Source: Paraconiothyrium sp. Pb-2020 (Eukaryota; Ascomycota; Dothideomycetes; Pleosporales; Didymosphaeriaceae). From it: a stretch of 64,000 nucleotides of DNA. Where the stretch lies: the NCBI GenBank assembly GCA_022419385.1, contig JAJUBI010000007.1, positions 2,699,768 through 2,763,767 of the forward strand, read 5' to 3'. How positions within the stretch are numbered: position 1 is the first letter of the stretch; every line of letters starts with the position of its first letter. The position numbers and the translations under genes were made by a program. This document shows, piece by piece, positions 48,171 to 59,341 of this stretch. Below the pieces are notes generated by a model. It was not told where the DNA came from. It saw only the letters and a list, made by a program, of their open reading frames with translations, and searched no databases.

Positions 48171-48545
48171 TCATAGAGCGAGGAAACCAAGGCCGGCGGC
48201 GAGCATGGCGACGAGCGCGCCGTTGACGGAGAGGCCAGAGGCGGCGCCGGGGAAAGCAGTGGTGGTGGGCGCGATGGGTGCGCCGGAAGAGGCACCAGTA
48301 CCAGTGGGGTAGGGAGCAGTGCTGTTGGCGGGGACAGAGTATGCGCCGGTGGCCTGGGAAGAGGCGGCGATGGTGGTGGTAGAGTTGGAGACCTCGTAAG
48401 CAGGGCTGCTGCTCAGAGTAACCGTGTTGACCTTGTAGATGGTGCTGGTGACATAGACGGTCGCGTCATAGGACTGGCCCTCCTGGGCGGCGACGAATGC
48501 GACAAGCGCAAAGAGGAAGAGAACGACCTGGTGGAAGGAGCGCAT
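48171..48545 (-). CDS. Small GPI-type cell-wall or surface protein
   Basis: One exon, 124 aa. A signal peptide (MRSFHQVVLFLFALVAFVAAQ) is followed by YDATVYVTSTIYKVNTVTLS, a motif style common in fungal wall proteins. A Ser/Thr/Ala-rich region suitable for O-glycosylation comes next, then a hydrophobic C-terminal tail (GALVAMLAAGLGFLAL) preceded by small residues (FPGAASG). That tail fits GPI attachment with cleavage near the Gly/Ala/Ser cluster. The protein would sit in the plasma membrane or wall. No enzymatic domain is present. Start and stop are unambiguous. Confidence 0.85.
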   Translation of the reverse strand: MRSFHQVVLFLFALVAFVAAQEGQSYDATVYVTSTIYKVNTVTLSSSPAYEVSNSTTTIAASSQATGAYSVPANSTAPYPTGTGASSGAPIAPTTTAFPGAASGLSVNGALVAMLAAGLGFLAL

Positions 48546-49912
48546 TGTGTTGGCGAGCGTAGTCGTCTTGATTTGGTTTCGAAGAGAGTGGTGCGCGAGG
48601 CTTGCGACGGTCTGAGACTTGTTGTTTTGGTCTTGCGACGAGGCAGTGAGCGACTGTGGACGTGTGGTGTGCCTGGGCGACGATGTATGCTAGTAGCAAA
48701 GAGCGATTGAGGTTGCAAGGAGCGTGATGGCGAGGCTGCCGGAGCGGGAATGCGCAAGTGTTTGTAAGGACTGACTGGGTTGGAAGCTGGCGAGCGTTTG
48801 AGGGAGAAACAGCGGCGCGGGCGGACACACGAGCTTTAATGAGGCGCAATCTCCCTGCTAATTTCGCTCCAAGAACCCGGCACGGCGCTAACAACGCTCA
48901 CCCTGGCAGCCTGCACAACGCAGCCTGGGCGCCGTCGGGCAGCTCGATGGCTGGCAGCCTGTCGCGCACATGATGGCGCGCTGACGGTGCTGAAATCTCC
49001 GCGACAAGTCCCGCAGGGTCTCAACCACGGCTCAACACCACCGTTGCCATCGTGACAACCGCTCCGATGTTTTGCCTCCCGCCCACTCTGATCTGCCGAC
49101 GTTTCCCCCACAGTCCACTTTTTCGGCGCAGTCCACCACTCGTGCGCTGAAACGGCGTTCCGCGCGGTGGCACTCTGGTCAGTGACACGGGGAACCTGCC
49201 CCAGACGTGGCACGTCGAAACCGCTCTTCGTCGCAGCAACACGGCAGCCGGACTCTGACCAATCCAAGCCGAGCGCCACTGCTGAGCCGCGACAGCCTGT
49301 CTGCGTGCAAATTCAGTCGAGTCGTGTCGTGTAGTGTCGCAGCATCTTGGACGTCAGACGGTGAGCGCCTCAGGCACCCACCCGTCTACACATGGGTGGA
49401 CGGCGCCTGCCTTCCCACAATACTTCGCATATGACGATGCGACAGATGGTAAACTGGAAAAAGCCTGGCACAGAGAATGGCTGCAAAGGAGGAAGAAATT
49501 ACCATTGAACCGGCCTGGTTCATGATTTCATTGGCTATAGTCCAGTCCCTGGCTCTTATTGCGGCCTCGTCCCGTACCAGCGAATGCGCCGACATGAGCA
49601 ATGTATGGAAGTACTCCACGCGCCGGTTGTTTCTATGCTAGGCCCCTTGAAGTTGGTGGCCGTTGTAATGACTATGATACAATGCGTCCAGAATGTTGTG
49701 TGCTGAGTTGGCCTGGAATGCGCGGCGGCGACCCATTGTGTCCGCCAATTCCGCTTCTCTGCCCAAGCGACCGATCCATAAAATGCCACACCAGCGCCAA
49801 AGGAACGCCGATACTAGGCGCAGGCGGAGATGCCAAAAGGGTAATCCATTAGGTGATGCGAGGGACAACTCATTTTGTCGGTGAAGGCCGGGCCTCGCCA
49901 CGTGTGAGGTGC
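48546..49912. other. Intergenic region
   Basis: It is the promoter side of the GPI-type gene and the 3' flank of the Tco89-like gene. GC-rich open frames on both strands overlap and lack domains. Confidence 0.5.
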
Positions 49913-51628
49913 TCAGTCGTGCTCCGCAGCCTCGCTGCTCTCCCACAACCGTCGACAAAGTTCTTCTACTTCGTTTCGGATCCTACCATTATCACTCTCA
50001 AAGCTTTCTCTGCCTTCGAGATCCCCCTCTTCACGACTATTGTGGCCATTTTCGAAGCCGGTTCTCGACCTCCGGCTACCAGATTCGTTTGTTTCATCAT
50101 GGTAACTCGCACTCAGACTGCTACTACCGTGCACATTGGAGTATCCATTTGTGCCGGATGACTTCGGCACGAGACTTTTGCGCGGTGTCCCGGGCATCTG
50201 TTCGATCCGAACAATGGCCTCAACAAGCGGATTGCGATACCTTCGCACGACATTGTATTCTACGGAGACGTGGTTGAACTGTTGTTGTAGACGAGGATCC
50301 AAACGCCCTTCACCGTTAGTAGTGTAAGTCATCCCCGTGTAGAGTGCTGTGGGTCCACCCGCACGCGGTAAGATTGAAGGGATCAGCTTTTGCGGCTCGA
50401 TGGCCGAAGAGGCGCGCTGGAGCATTAGCTTCTGCTGTGTTCGCGAGGGCGGTAGGTCTGTGGGGGTGCTAGTGCCGGATCTGCGTGGGGTTCGCGTTGG
50501 TGTCTCTTCATCCGCGACGTTTGGCATGGATCTGTTTCTCTTGAGGTTCCCATTGCCTGACCCGTTTCGTGACGGCAAAAAGCTACTGTTTGGCGTGCCT
50601 GCCGAACCATCCCCATCGATGAAACGCGAGACCAAGTCTCTTCCCGGAGTGTCCACCAACGTTGAACCGGTACTCTGACTTAGTTCGCGCGGCTCATTAT
50701 GGTTCGATATTATAGTCGCAGCAACCGCAGACATCTGCGGGGCAGGGTTATGGAGAGAGCTGCGCTGCAATAACCGCGATGTAATCATATCCGCATCCGC
50801 CGGTCGGGAATGTGAATGGTGATGAGCGCTGCTGCCGTTCGCTGATCGCGTTTGTTGCTGGGTTCGGTCCGGTAGAGCCCGCATCGACATGCTCGAAGTG
50901 CCCGCTGCTTGCTGGCTACTTGCCCCTGCCCGTGATATACCTCCCATTCTTTCTACTGGTCTGTCTTCTGCCGCTTTGTGCGGATCCAGCACTACCGAAT
51001 TGGAGCGGGTATTTGATCTTGTGGTGGTAGGTGATTGGGATGCGCTTTCCTCGGTCCAGCCGTCGTCCTGTCCCTCCTCGTCTGCCACGTCGAAGTGCAC
51101 AGTCGGATGCTCGTCTTCAGGTGAGGGCTCGCGGGCCTTGTCTGGATTGATCAGGGAACGCTTTGGTGGTGCTATCTCGCTCTTTGATGCCTTGAGCGCC
51201 GGCTTGGAACCGCCCTCCCGCGGCAGGTGGCCGCTGGAGTTATTCTTGCGTATGCCACTCGCAGTGTGGCCGTGCTTGCCGATTCTCAGTACTGCGCCGG
51301 CAGACGCATTGCGCTTGATTCCCGGGCGCGGGCTGCTGGGAGCGGATGTCGAGTTACCAGAGTGCGCGCGGCGGTGGTGCTTCACGGCGTTTCCCTCGTT
51401 GCCGGGGGCCTGGGCCTGCTTGCTCAGCTTGTTGAGACTCTTGCCAACAGAGTGATTCCGCTGCATGCGACTGCCGCCGCCGCCAACGACGTGTTGGCGC
51501 GGGCCCTTGGCTTTGTGCTGGGTCGATTCGGAAGGGGAGTGTGATCTTTGCGACGACGTGGACGACTGGCGGGCCATTGGAGGAGGCCGTCGCGGCTGCG
51601 AATGAGCGTCGGCCGACGGCGAAGCCAT
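49913..51628 (-). CDS. Tco89-like subunit of TORC1
   Basis: One exon, 571 aa from ATG 51628 (MASPSADAHSQPRRPPP). The frame is open further upstream but without an ATG. The protein is mostly disordered and Ser/Arg/Pro-rich, with conserved-looking islands: HSVGKSLNKLSKQAQ and KRNASAGAVLR near the N-terminus, DDGWTEESASQSPTTTR in the first half, ADMITSRLLQRSS in the middle, and VEYNVVRRYRNPLVEAIVRI and EVEELCRRLWESSE near the end. This pattern fits the fungus-specific TORC1 subunit Tco89, which tethers TORC1 to the vacuole in nutrient and stress signalling. The identification rests on recalled family features, so it is moderately sure. The many Ser/Thr-Pro sites suggest phosphorylation. Confidence 0.65.
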   Translation of the reverse strand: MASPSADAHSQPRRPPPMARQSSTSSQRSHSPSESTQHKAKGPRQHVVGGGGSRMQRNHSVGKSLNKLSKQAQAPGNEGNAVKHHRRAHSGNSTSAPSSPRPGIKRNASAGAVLRIGKHGHTASGIRKNNSSGHLPREGGSKPALKASKSEIAPPKRSLINPDKAREPSPEDEHPTVHFDVADEEGQDDGWTEESASQSPTTTRSNTRSNSVVLDPHKAAEDRPVERMGGISRAGASSQQAAGTSSMSMRALPDRTQQQTRSANGSSAHHHSHSRPADADMITSRLLQRSSLHNPAPQMSAVAATIISNHNEPRELSQSTGSTLVDTPGRDLVSRFIDGDGSAGTPNSSFLPSRNGSGNGNLKRNRSMPNVADEETPTRTPRRSGTSTPTDLPPSRTQQKLMLQRASSAIEPQKLIPSILPRAGGPTALYTGMTYTTNGEGRLDPRLQQQFNHVSVEYNVVRRYRNPLVEAIVRIEQMPGTPRKSLVPKSSGTNGYSNVHGSSSLSASYHDETNESGSRRSRTGFENGHNSREEGDLEGRESFESDNGRIRNEVEELCRRLWESSEAAEHD

Positions 51629-52415
51629 GCTTACTTTTTTGCTGCGTGGCTGCGTGGAGGGGGTCGAGGTGCAGATGGGGCTGTCCTGCCAGTGCAAGGT
51701 AGCGAGCGGCGCGCGGATCACTACAGCTGGAGCTGGAGCCCGGCGAGCAGATGGAGGCCGTCTAGTGATGTACGCTCATGAATGCGGGCCATAGGCCTCA
51801 ATGCGAGGATGCGGGCGGCGTGGAGGGGTGCGACCGTATGCCACGTCGGACCCAATGGTTATCGGTAGTGATGCAGTTGCATCGATCAAATCACAAAGCG
51901 CAGGCGGTGAGCCGAACCCAAAACGGCTGACCGCGGCAGCGCCTGGAACTCAACGTCACTGCATCGATCACCACGCCGCGAGATGCAAACACGTTATTTG
52001 TTGGTGATCCATATTTTGGTATACTGAGAGGCCTTCTTCCGTCTCTCAGCTTGATCTGAGTGGCTGATGATGGTCCTTCCTTGTTTGTCATCCCACCTTC
52101 CTCCAGAAGTCGGAAATGCAGCAGCATCCGGGCGGAATGTTGGCAGCTCCACGATGTCCGCTTCGACATCTTTCTCGAGCCCCATCTGCTCTCCAGTAGG
52201 TATTTACTGTACAGGATTGTCCGACATTGTAAGCCAACTGTTCAATACTTCGCATAGTCTTTTTCCTGTCTCACTATCCTCCGTACTATCATTTCTCACT
52301 ACTTCTGTTCCCCTCATATACCTTGGTCTCTTAGACTCCCTTCATACTCCTGCGTGCAAGAGGTTTTTTTTGCAGTCCTTCATCTCCCAAGACTGGCTTG
52401 CATACCAAGAATCGC
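51629..52415. other. Intergenic region
   Basis: It contains the promoter of the Tco89-like gene and the 3' flank of the next minus-strand gene. A CT-rich patch lies at 52258-52400. No gene is recognised. Confidence 0.5.
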
Positions 52416-53588
52416 TCATTTCCTAATATTTGCCTTCTTCGCAAGCTTCCTGAGGCGCCCCTTCATGCTGCGCTGCTTTTGTGCCGCCCTTTTCTGGGAC
52501 AGCTGTCGCTGCTCTGGGTTCATGCCATCGATGCAGCCAAACGATGACGTAGTGAGGATGGAGGCTGGGCGCGACGAAGCTGGACGTGACTTGTACGATG
52601 GCGGTGGCAAGCCGGAAAAGTATGTTGGAGCGCTCGAGAAACTGCCCATAGAATCCTCACGCGGCAAATGCGCAGCAGCCAATGCTCCTGCACGTAAGGT
52701 ACTGCCCGTGGGCGGACCTTGATCTAGCACGAGACGGTCCATCTCGCACTCCAGCTCCCGTAGCTGCACGCTACCCGAACTATCTCGATACAGTGGCAAG
52801 TTAGCGTTCCGGGCGTGAGGCCGATTGTTTACCGTCCATGTTGTAGGAGACGCTGCTGATGTGGAAGGACGTATGTCCGAATCTGCCATTGCCATGCGGG
52901 TAGCGAAGAAGGGTACCTCGCCGGCTTCCGTATGTTCGTAGGGCATGGCTAGGACTACAGCCGACTCGGAGCGAGCGTTGGTATCCTCTTCCACAACACG
53001 TGGAGATTTCACCCGACGAATCGATGGCATGCGTACCTGCTTCTTTGCCCGACGACAGAACGATCTCAGTTGCTCGCTGTGTGAAGTAGCGATTCTCTCG
53101 CAGTTAGATTCTTGGATGATCGGTATGGCATACTGTACGTTCGAAGCCTCTCCCGTATCGGCGGGGTTACCTTCTCTCCAATATGAGATTCCACCCATCA
53201 ACGGAGACGACGGCTTGCTCGTAGCCAACCAAGCATCTACATCAAGTAGAACGTCTGGATTCGGTCGCGGTGGCAGCAGCGGAGCCTTGGCTACCTGGCA
53301 AGCGGGAGAGCGCTGAAGCTGGAGAGGAGGCATTGGGAGCGGTGGAATCGATTCGTCTTTAGCAGCCCGACTCGAAGAGGGCGCGGTGGATGGTCGATTG
53401 AGAGGCGCGGTGCGCGGGCCGCGCAAGGACAATTGCCTGATCATCTTGACTTGCTCTGATTTCCCCTCGGTTTGTCGCAGCGCTGTTCTCAAGAAATGAC
53501 GAGCAAACCAATGCTTCGTTAACTCCTGCTCCTTGGCTTGGTTGCAGGGCTGTGTCGTTGCTAAGAAGGTCGTAGTATCTGGGTTCAT
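52416..53588 (-). CDS. Hypothetical basic, Ser/Pro-rich protein
   Basis: One exon, 390 aa from ATG 53588 (MNPDTTTFLATTQPCNQAKE). The frame extends upstream without an ATG. No known domain is present. Islands that look conserved are LLDVDAWLATSKPSSPLMGG and ISYWREGN around residues 120-145, a basic SFCRRAKKQVRMPSIRRVKS segment, and VQLRELECEMDRLVLD. The C-terminus is strongly basic and helical (QKRAAQKQRSMKGRLRKLAK), which could bind nucleic acid or membranes or be a nuclear signal. No function is assigned. Confidence 0.68.
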   Translation of the reverse strand: MNPDTTTFLATTQPCNQAKEQELTKHWFARHFLRTALRQTEGKSEQVKMIRQLSLRGPRTAPLNRPSTAPSSSRAAKDESIPPLPMPPLQLQRSPACQVAKAPLLPPRPNPDVLLDVDAWLATSKPSSPLMGGISYWREGNPADTGEASNVQYAIPIIQESNCERIATSHSEQLRSFCRRAKKQVRMPSIRRVKSPRVVEEDTNARSESAVVLAMPYEHTEAGEVPFFATRMAMADSDIRPSTSAASPTTWTVNNRPHARNANLPLYRDSSGSVQLRELECEMDRLVLDQGPPTGSTLRAGALAAAHLPREDSMGSFSSAPTYFSGLPPPSYKSRPASSRPASILTTSSFGCIDGMNPEQRQLSQKRAAQKQRSMKGRLRKLAKKANIRK

Positions 53589-54575
53589 GTCGGCGCTGGC
53601 GATGTGGGAGTAAGTTGAATTGCGAATGCGGGATAATGCGTGTTGCTGCACAATAGCGGAGAAGAGTCGTTGTGGGGCCGTGTGAGGAAAGTGAAGATGA
53701 GAGTGCAGATTGTCGTTGGGTGAGTGAAGTCACTGATGCAGCATACGGAAGGCGCGTGTCGCTCAAGTAACGCTTTCACCTTACGAAACTCCATTCGCTC
53801 GTTCTATGTATCACAAGATCAGAGCATCTGAATATATGCTATGTCATCGATCCGATTGACTCGAGGATTTGTCCGAAGTCGCGTAACAGCGGTCTCAGAT
53901 TGATCGAAAACTGTGAGTCTTCCTCCTGTAGAACTCTACCTACATCGAATCTACTTGACGAAGCGATCAGATGCAAGCCTTATTTATGACCAGTTGGCTT
54001 TCGATGACCAATCTTGGAATGTTGTGGCTGTCCAAGTTTCCGCCTTGAGACTATACCGCCGGTATTTCACGTCTAAGAATGAAGGCGGCCAGACAAGCCT
54101 CATCTTGCTCAACCAACTACGCGTTATGCACCCTCAACCGCGCCGAAATCTGCGGCTGCAGAAGGCTGCAATGGCTCCGACGCCTTTTTAAGACGTACAC
54201 CAGAAGAGAAAGTTCGTTCTGTCGTCATCTTCACTTCTCCTGGAAAAGGCGGTTTGGCTCTTACTTGGCTACGGAATCGCTCTACGACCCACCATTAATG
54301 ACACTTGAGCCCTACGTCCATCATCCACTAAATGATCGCCGCTGCGGCGGTGCTACGCAACACGCCTTCTTTGCTTGCTGGGGCGAACCGCTCCGATCCG
54401 ACAAATCAGGGCGAAGCTCTTCGACTCATTTCACGTCAACACACTAACCACGTCCGGTCCACTATTCTCTTTCTCTACGCATTATATTAAAGTGTTGAGG
54501 CTTTCCGAGTGCGACTTCGAAACTCTTGTTAAATAATTTGGCCCTTGCGACTCCCACTAAGAAGAATCGTACAGA
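53589..54575. other. Divergent intergenic region
   Basis: It separates the basic-protein gene (-) and the ABCF gene (+), and should contain both promoters. No domain-bearing frame is found. Confidence 0.5.
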
Positions 54576-57000
54576 ATGGTACGACGAGCCAGGGAAGCAA
54601 CTCTGCCCGCGGAAGAGCACCCAGGTGGCGGTCACATCTCTGTCACAGTCCAACGATCACGCTACGCACTTGATGCAGTTGATGCGCCGGCATCGAAAGA
54701 GATATTGGTGAAAGATCTTTCTATTAGTGTGTCTGACCGCGAATTGCTCAGCCATGCCACTCTACATCTCGTGGAAGCACGTCACTACGTACTCGTCGGG
54801 CGCAACGGTACAGGAAAGTCGACATTACTCAGGGTACGGAATGCTCACATATGAACTCGACATGTTCTAAACATAGACACTTCCCAATTAACCACTCATT
54901 ACTGACTTGCACTGACTTCGTCCTTGCGTCTAGGCTATCGGCGACGGCCTAATCCCAGGCATTCCATGGAGCACAAGAATTTTGCTACTCGGCCAGACAC
55001 GGGAAGACGGCCTTAACGAAGGAATCGATGTGATGAAGATTGAGGAAGAAACGGTACTGCAACATATCGTGCGAAGCGATAAGTTGAGGGAAAGATATAC
55101 AGCAGAGGCAAAGACTCTCAGTGATGCTATTGAGCATGCCGATCCAATGGCACCTGTAACAGCGTTCAGGAGAGTGTCGCATGGCCGACTGGCGCTACAG
55201 TTGAAAGAGGCGCATCGTATCGCTGAGCGTAGGAGTGGTGCACGGGGGAAGATGGCGAGAAAGGAGCTTATCACGGTAGATCATCTTTTCGACTTGTGTG
55301 ACGGCTTGCATTAACATTGTGTATAGCTTGAAGAGCGATTTGAGGAGTCCAGGTCTCGTCTCACACAGAACGAAAGTGACATTGATCCTGCAAATTTGAG
55401 CTCTGAAACCCATGCAGCAACTGACCTGTTGACCAACATCCAATCCGCCCTTGAACTGATGGATGCTTCACGGGCTGAAGTTAAAGCCAGACAGGTCTTG
55501 CTAGGCCTCGGGTTCAGTGAGGAAAAGATTGACAAACCCGTCTCGGAACTCTCAGGAGGTTGGAGAACGCGCTGCGACCTTGCGTGCGCCTTGTGCCAAT
55601 ATGCCGACGTACTACTTCTTGACGAGCCTACCAATTTTTTGGATCTGCCCTCCATCATTTGGCTCCAAGAGTACATCCGCAACTTGACGGACACCACAGT
55701 TCTCATTACGACGCATGATCGAGACTTTGGCGATGCGGTTGCAGAAGAGCTTATTGTTCTACGGCACCAGCAGTTGGGGACATTTCGAGGGCATCTGAGT
55801 CTTTACGAACGAGAGCGGTACAAGAAAGCTCGGTACTTGACCAAGATGAAAGATGCGCAGGAGAAGCAGAAGAAGCACATGGAGAAGACGGTCGCGAAAA
55901 ACGTCAAGGCAGCCCGAGAAAAGGGAGACGATAAGAAACTTAAGCAAGCAGCATCTCGTAAGAAGAAGCTCGACGAGCGAATGGGCATTGAGGTCGGACT
56001 TAGAGGAGGACGTTTCAAGCTCAACCGCGACTTGGGTGGTTATCACCTATCGAAGCGAGCGGAAATCGAGATACCAGATTTTGATCCACCAGTCAAGATG
56101 GCATTCCCGCGGCAGCCACCAGATTTGAGGTTTCCGGGATCATTGGTGAGCCTCGAGAAGGTGTCCTTTGCGTACCGCGGCCGGAAGAAAGACCTCATTT
56201 TGAGGGATATCACCTTAAATATCCAACCTGGGCAGAGAGTTGGCCTAGCTGGCCTGAACGGGTCTGGAAAAACGACGCTCATCTCGCTCATAGTAGGAAC
56301 GCATGAAGGCGCCATAGGAGGGCTCACACCGACTTCAGGCACCATCACCCGTCATGCACGCGCAAAGTTCGGGCGCTTTTCGCAGCAATCGGTCGAGGAG
56401 ATAACGGCCGTCGCGCGTACCAAACCACAACTTACAGCCTTGACGCATTTACAGGAACATAGTGGTGTAGAAATGGACGAGAAGGATGCCAGGCAGCTGC
56501 TTGGCAGCCTAGGCCTACAAGGGCAGCCGGCATCGGACGTCCCACTCGCGTTGCTTTCTGGTGGACAGAAAGTGCGAGTCGCTTTGGCGAAACTGTTGTG
56601 GCCTCCTCCGCAGCTTCTCATCCTTGATGAAGTCACGACGCATCTGGATGCAGACACCATCCTGGGCTTAATCATGGCTCTGCGAGAGTACGATGGAGCT
56701 CTGCTTGTCGTCACGCACGACAGATTCTTTATGCGGTACGTTTGAGCAGCTGATCATGTCGATCCACGATAGTGCTAAGTAGCCTACAGAACGGTAGTAG
56801 AGGGCGAGAGCCCACACAGACTAGCGCCAGGGGTGCAGGCGGAAGACGATCCGGAGAGCTCATCGGATGAAGAGGAGACAGGGGCATCTAGGGGGACAGT
56901 TTATCGGTTGTCCAGGGGCCAGCTGACGAAGCTTGAGGGTGGCATGGAGCGCTATGAGGAGATGGCCTCGCGGGCAGCTGCGAAGCTGGGCAGAGTGTAG
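54576..57000 (+). CDS. ABCF-family ATPase (two ABC domains, no membrane part)
   Basis: Four exons: 54576-54833, 54934-55275, 55327-56735 and 56790-57000, with introns of 100, 51 and 54 nt. The product is 739 aa. The first ABC domain has Walker A GRNGTGKSTLLR, signature LSGGW, Walker B VLLLDEPTNFLD and the switch His in ITTHDRDF. A charged linker follows (KKHMEKTVAKNVKAAREKGD), typical of ABCF proteins. The second domain has GLNGSGKTTLIS, LSGGQKVRVALAKLLW, LLILDEVTTHLD and VVTHDRFF. There are no membrane helices, so it is a soluble ATPase. ABCF proteins act on ribosomes in translation or ribosome biogenesis. Which subfamily this is cannot be settled by eye. The second Walker B has Val-Thr-Thr in place of the usual Pro-Thr-Asn. 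Confidence 0.9.
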
Positions 57001-57379
57001 GAAGTTAGTGACTAGTCTAGGCGGATTGTAGGAACGTACAGCGGTGTAGGGGTCTGCGACGTGTTCCTCGTGTGTTGGAGGGTGGCCTATGCAGGGCCAA
57101 GTGCGGGCGGAACAGTTCCCGCTACGCCAGAGCCAGCAGGCGTTCCTAGCGTGTAAATCGTCCCAAGCTGCCGCGCTAGCTTGACTAGCCAATATTGACG
57201 AAGCGCGTCCTCCTTTTGCGGCCCAGTTCATCTTCGTCACGATGTCTTCCCAGTGCACGCCCTTAATTGTCCTAATAATTATGCCTTAGCTGCAGGCCGC
57301 CGAAAGCTTCATCCTCTACACCGAATCGAACCTCTAATTCATGCTGCAGGAGCTTCCATACTAGTTCCCCTGAGCTGCA
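57001..57379. other. Short intergenic region
   Basis: It lies between two plus-strand genes and contains the promoter of the zinc-finger gene. Nothing else is seen. Confidence 0.55.
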
Positions 57380-59341
57380 ATGTCGACGGAAGCTCCTACG
57401 CCAGCTACCGATACCCCTCCAGCCTCTGAGACAAAAGCTCCGAAGGATAAGAATTGTCCCTTCTGTGGGCAAGCTTTCACATCAAGTAGTCTCGGCAGGC
57501 ATCTCGACTTGTACATACGAGCGAAGAATCCGAAGGCGGCAGATGGAGTACATCTCGTCGAGGAGATCAAGAAGCTTAGGGGCGGCATCACACGCAGGCA
57601 AAAAGTCAAGAAAGAGCTGGACACTCCGGCGAAGAAGCACTCGGTGGTCAGCAATGCATCGCCTACTGTGCAGAGCGTCGATGGGGAGGATGACTCGCCG
57701 GAGCTGAGTTCTGCAAAGCACGGCCAGTTCAAGGATATGAGCTGGGCAGTTGCAGACGGACATACCCCACGCATGCTGGGCACAAAGACCCCCGAGATGA
57801 GGAGGGATGTATCGAGGCAGATGCAGAAGGCGGACCTGGAACAGCGGCAGAAGTTGTCCGAGGAGGCGGAGACGGCCAAAGCCACGGAGCTGGCACTACG
57901 GGAGCTGCTACGAAGTGTTAAGGAGGCCAAGTGCGTTGGAGGACCCTCATCCCAATTGGAGATGCTGAGCTAATATGGAACCAGCGCAAAAGCAACGGGC
58001 CCCGCGCTCTTCGACTTCGACCCTTACACGCTCAACTTTCCCAGCCTATGCCTCCAGATTCTCCCACCGCCATCAACTCTGTTCTCCCCGACGCCCTTCG
58101 CCACAAGTGAGTCGTGGTCCATAAGCCCCCCTGGTCAGAAACAGCTCGAGGCATTGAACCGACAAGTCGGCGATCGATTGCTGGCACACCAGCGGCAGCG
58201 GCAGATCAACCAAGCGTATCCGTCTGGTTCGCAGTCCAGTCCGTCTTCAGGCAGGAACTCGCCCCTTCCAACTCCGCCGCTCTTCGATCCAGACCCGCAA
58301 AAGCTCTTCTGCCATATCGCTGAAGCCTACAATCACTGGTCGTGTCAGCCTGAGAAGGTGCGTCAGGAGTATTGGCAGGTGGAGATACTCCGCTCTTATG
58401 CACGGTCCACTGACTTGCGACGGGATGCTGAGATGAATCTGGAAAACGCTCGACGGGAAATTGAGTATTTGAAGTCTAGCCGTTGGGCAGCTGGCGCTCC
58501 GGAAAGATCGCCCATTACCTTCTCACTGAGCGCTGACACTGTCAAAGAGCTTGGAAAACATGGTATGGATCTGCGTAACTGGGACTATGACCGCCTTATC
58601 GAAAAGTGGAAGACAGTAGTCCGGGACAACAGGAATACCGTCGGCGGTATGACAGCACAAAAACCGCTACCTGATTCATCTCTTACAAGGAGCTGCTCGA
58701 TGGCAAGCGTACCAACCCAGCCATTTGTGCCGATGAATCCAGTGAAGACCGAACAGACCCCTTACTCAGCGCCGGCGACCATTAATGGCACAGATGAAAA
58801 CAGTGATCAGGTCGACGCCGAAGGCGAAGATGACGATGCAGACGTCGACCTCGAGGTCGTCCCTGCCTCCAACAACAATCCTGCCCCATTGACTACCCAG
58901 CTCAGCAACATCCCGCGGCTGCTTCCTCTTCAACCGACACCTCTACATCCTACAAACTTCCAGATGCATGACCATATCCAGTCACCGGTCCACGCCACCC
59001 AAGCTCATGCACAAGCTCACGCACAAGCCCAAGCTCAAGCCCAAGCTCAACATCAGGCACATGCACAAGCACAGGCTTGGGCCGCTGCAAGACAGCATAT
59101 GAACCAAAGCCGTAACCAGTCCCATGGACTCCCGCATCAGCAGTTGAGCCCTCATCCGAATCACATGGGCTCTGCGGCGAACAGTCGCAGGGCTAGCGCG
59201 GTGATGATGGATCATCCGATGAGCGCAGGGGGGATGCTGCCAATGGACGGCATCGAGGGTAGCGGTAATGGATTTCTAAGGATGGACATGGGCCTCGGTG
59301 TCACTGCAGGCTTTGTTGGGTCGAATGATAACGGAGTATAA
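57380..59341 (+). CDS. Zinc-finger-like protein with QA/HA repeat
   Basis: Two exons: 57380-57930 and 57985-59341, with a 54-nt intron (GTGCGT donor, GCTAAT branch, ACCAG acceptor, phase 2). The product is 635 aa. Residues 26-58 contain CPFCGQAFTSSSLGRHLDLY and a further His, a compact zinc-finger-like site, followed by LVEEIKKLRGGITRRQ. Exon 2 opens with TGPALFDFDPYTLNFPSL. A helical domain (FCHIAEAYNHWSCQPEKVRQ, then SLSADTVKELGKHGMDLRNW, DYDRLIEKWK) looks well ordered. The second half is disordered, with an acidic patch, a Gln-Ala/His-Ala repeat and a Met/Gly-rich end. A nuclear role is plausible. The function is unknown to me. Confidence 0.78.
59000..59078 (+). repeat. Coding microsatellite (CAAGCT/CACAAGC), QA/HA repeat
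   Basis: Imperfect 6-bp units built on CAAGCT and CACAAGC encode alternating Gln-Ala and His-Ala within the zinc-finger-like protein. It is likely to vary in length between strains. Confidence 0.8.
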
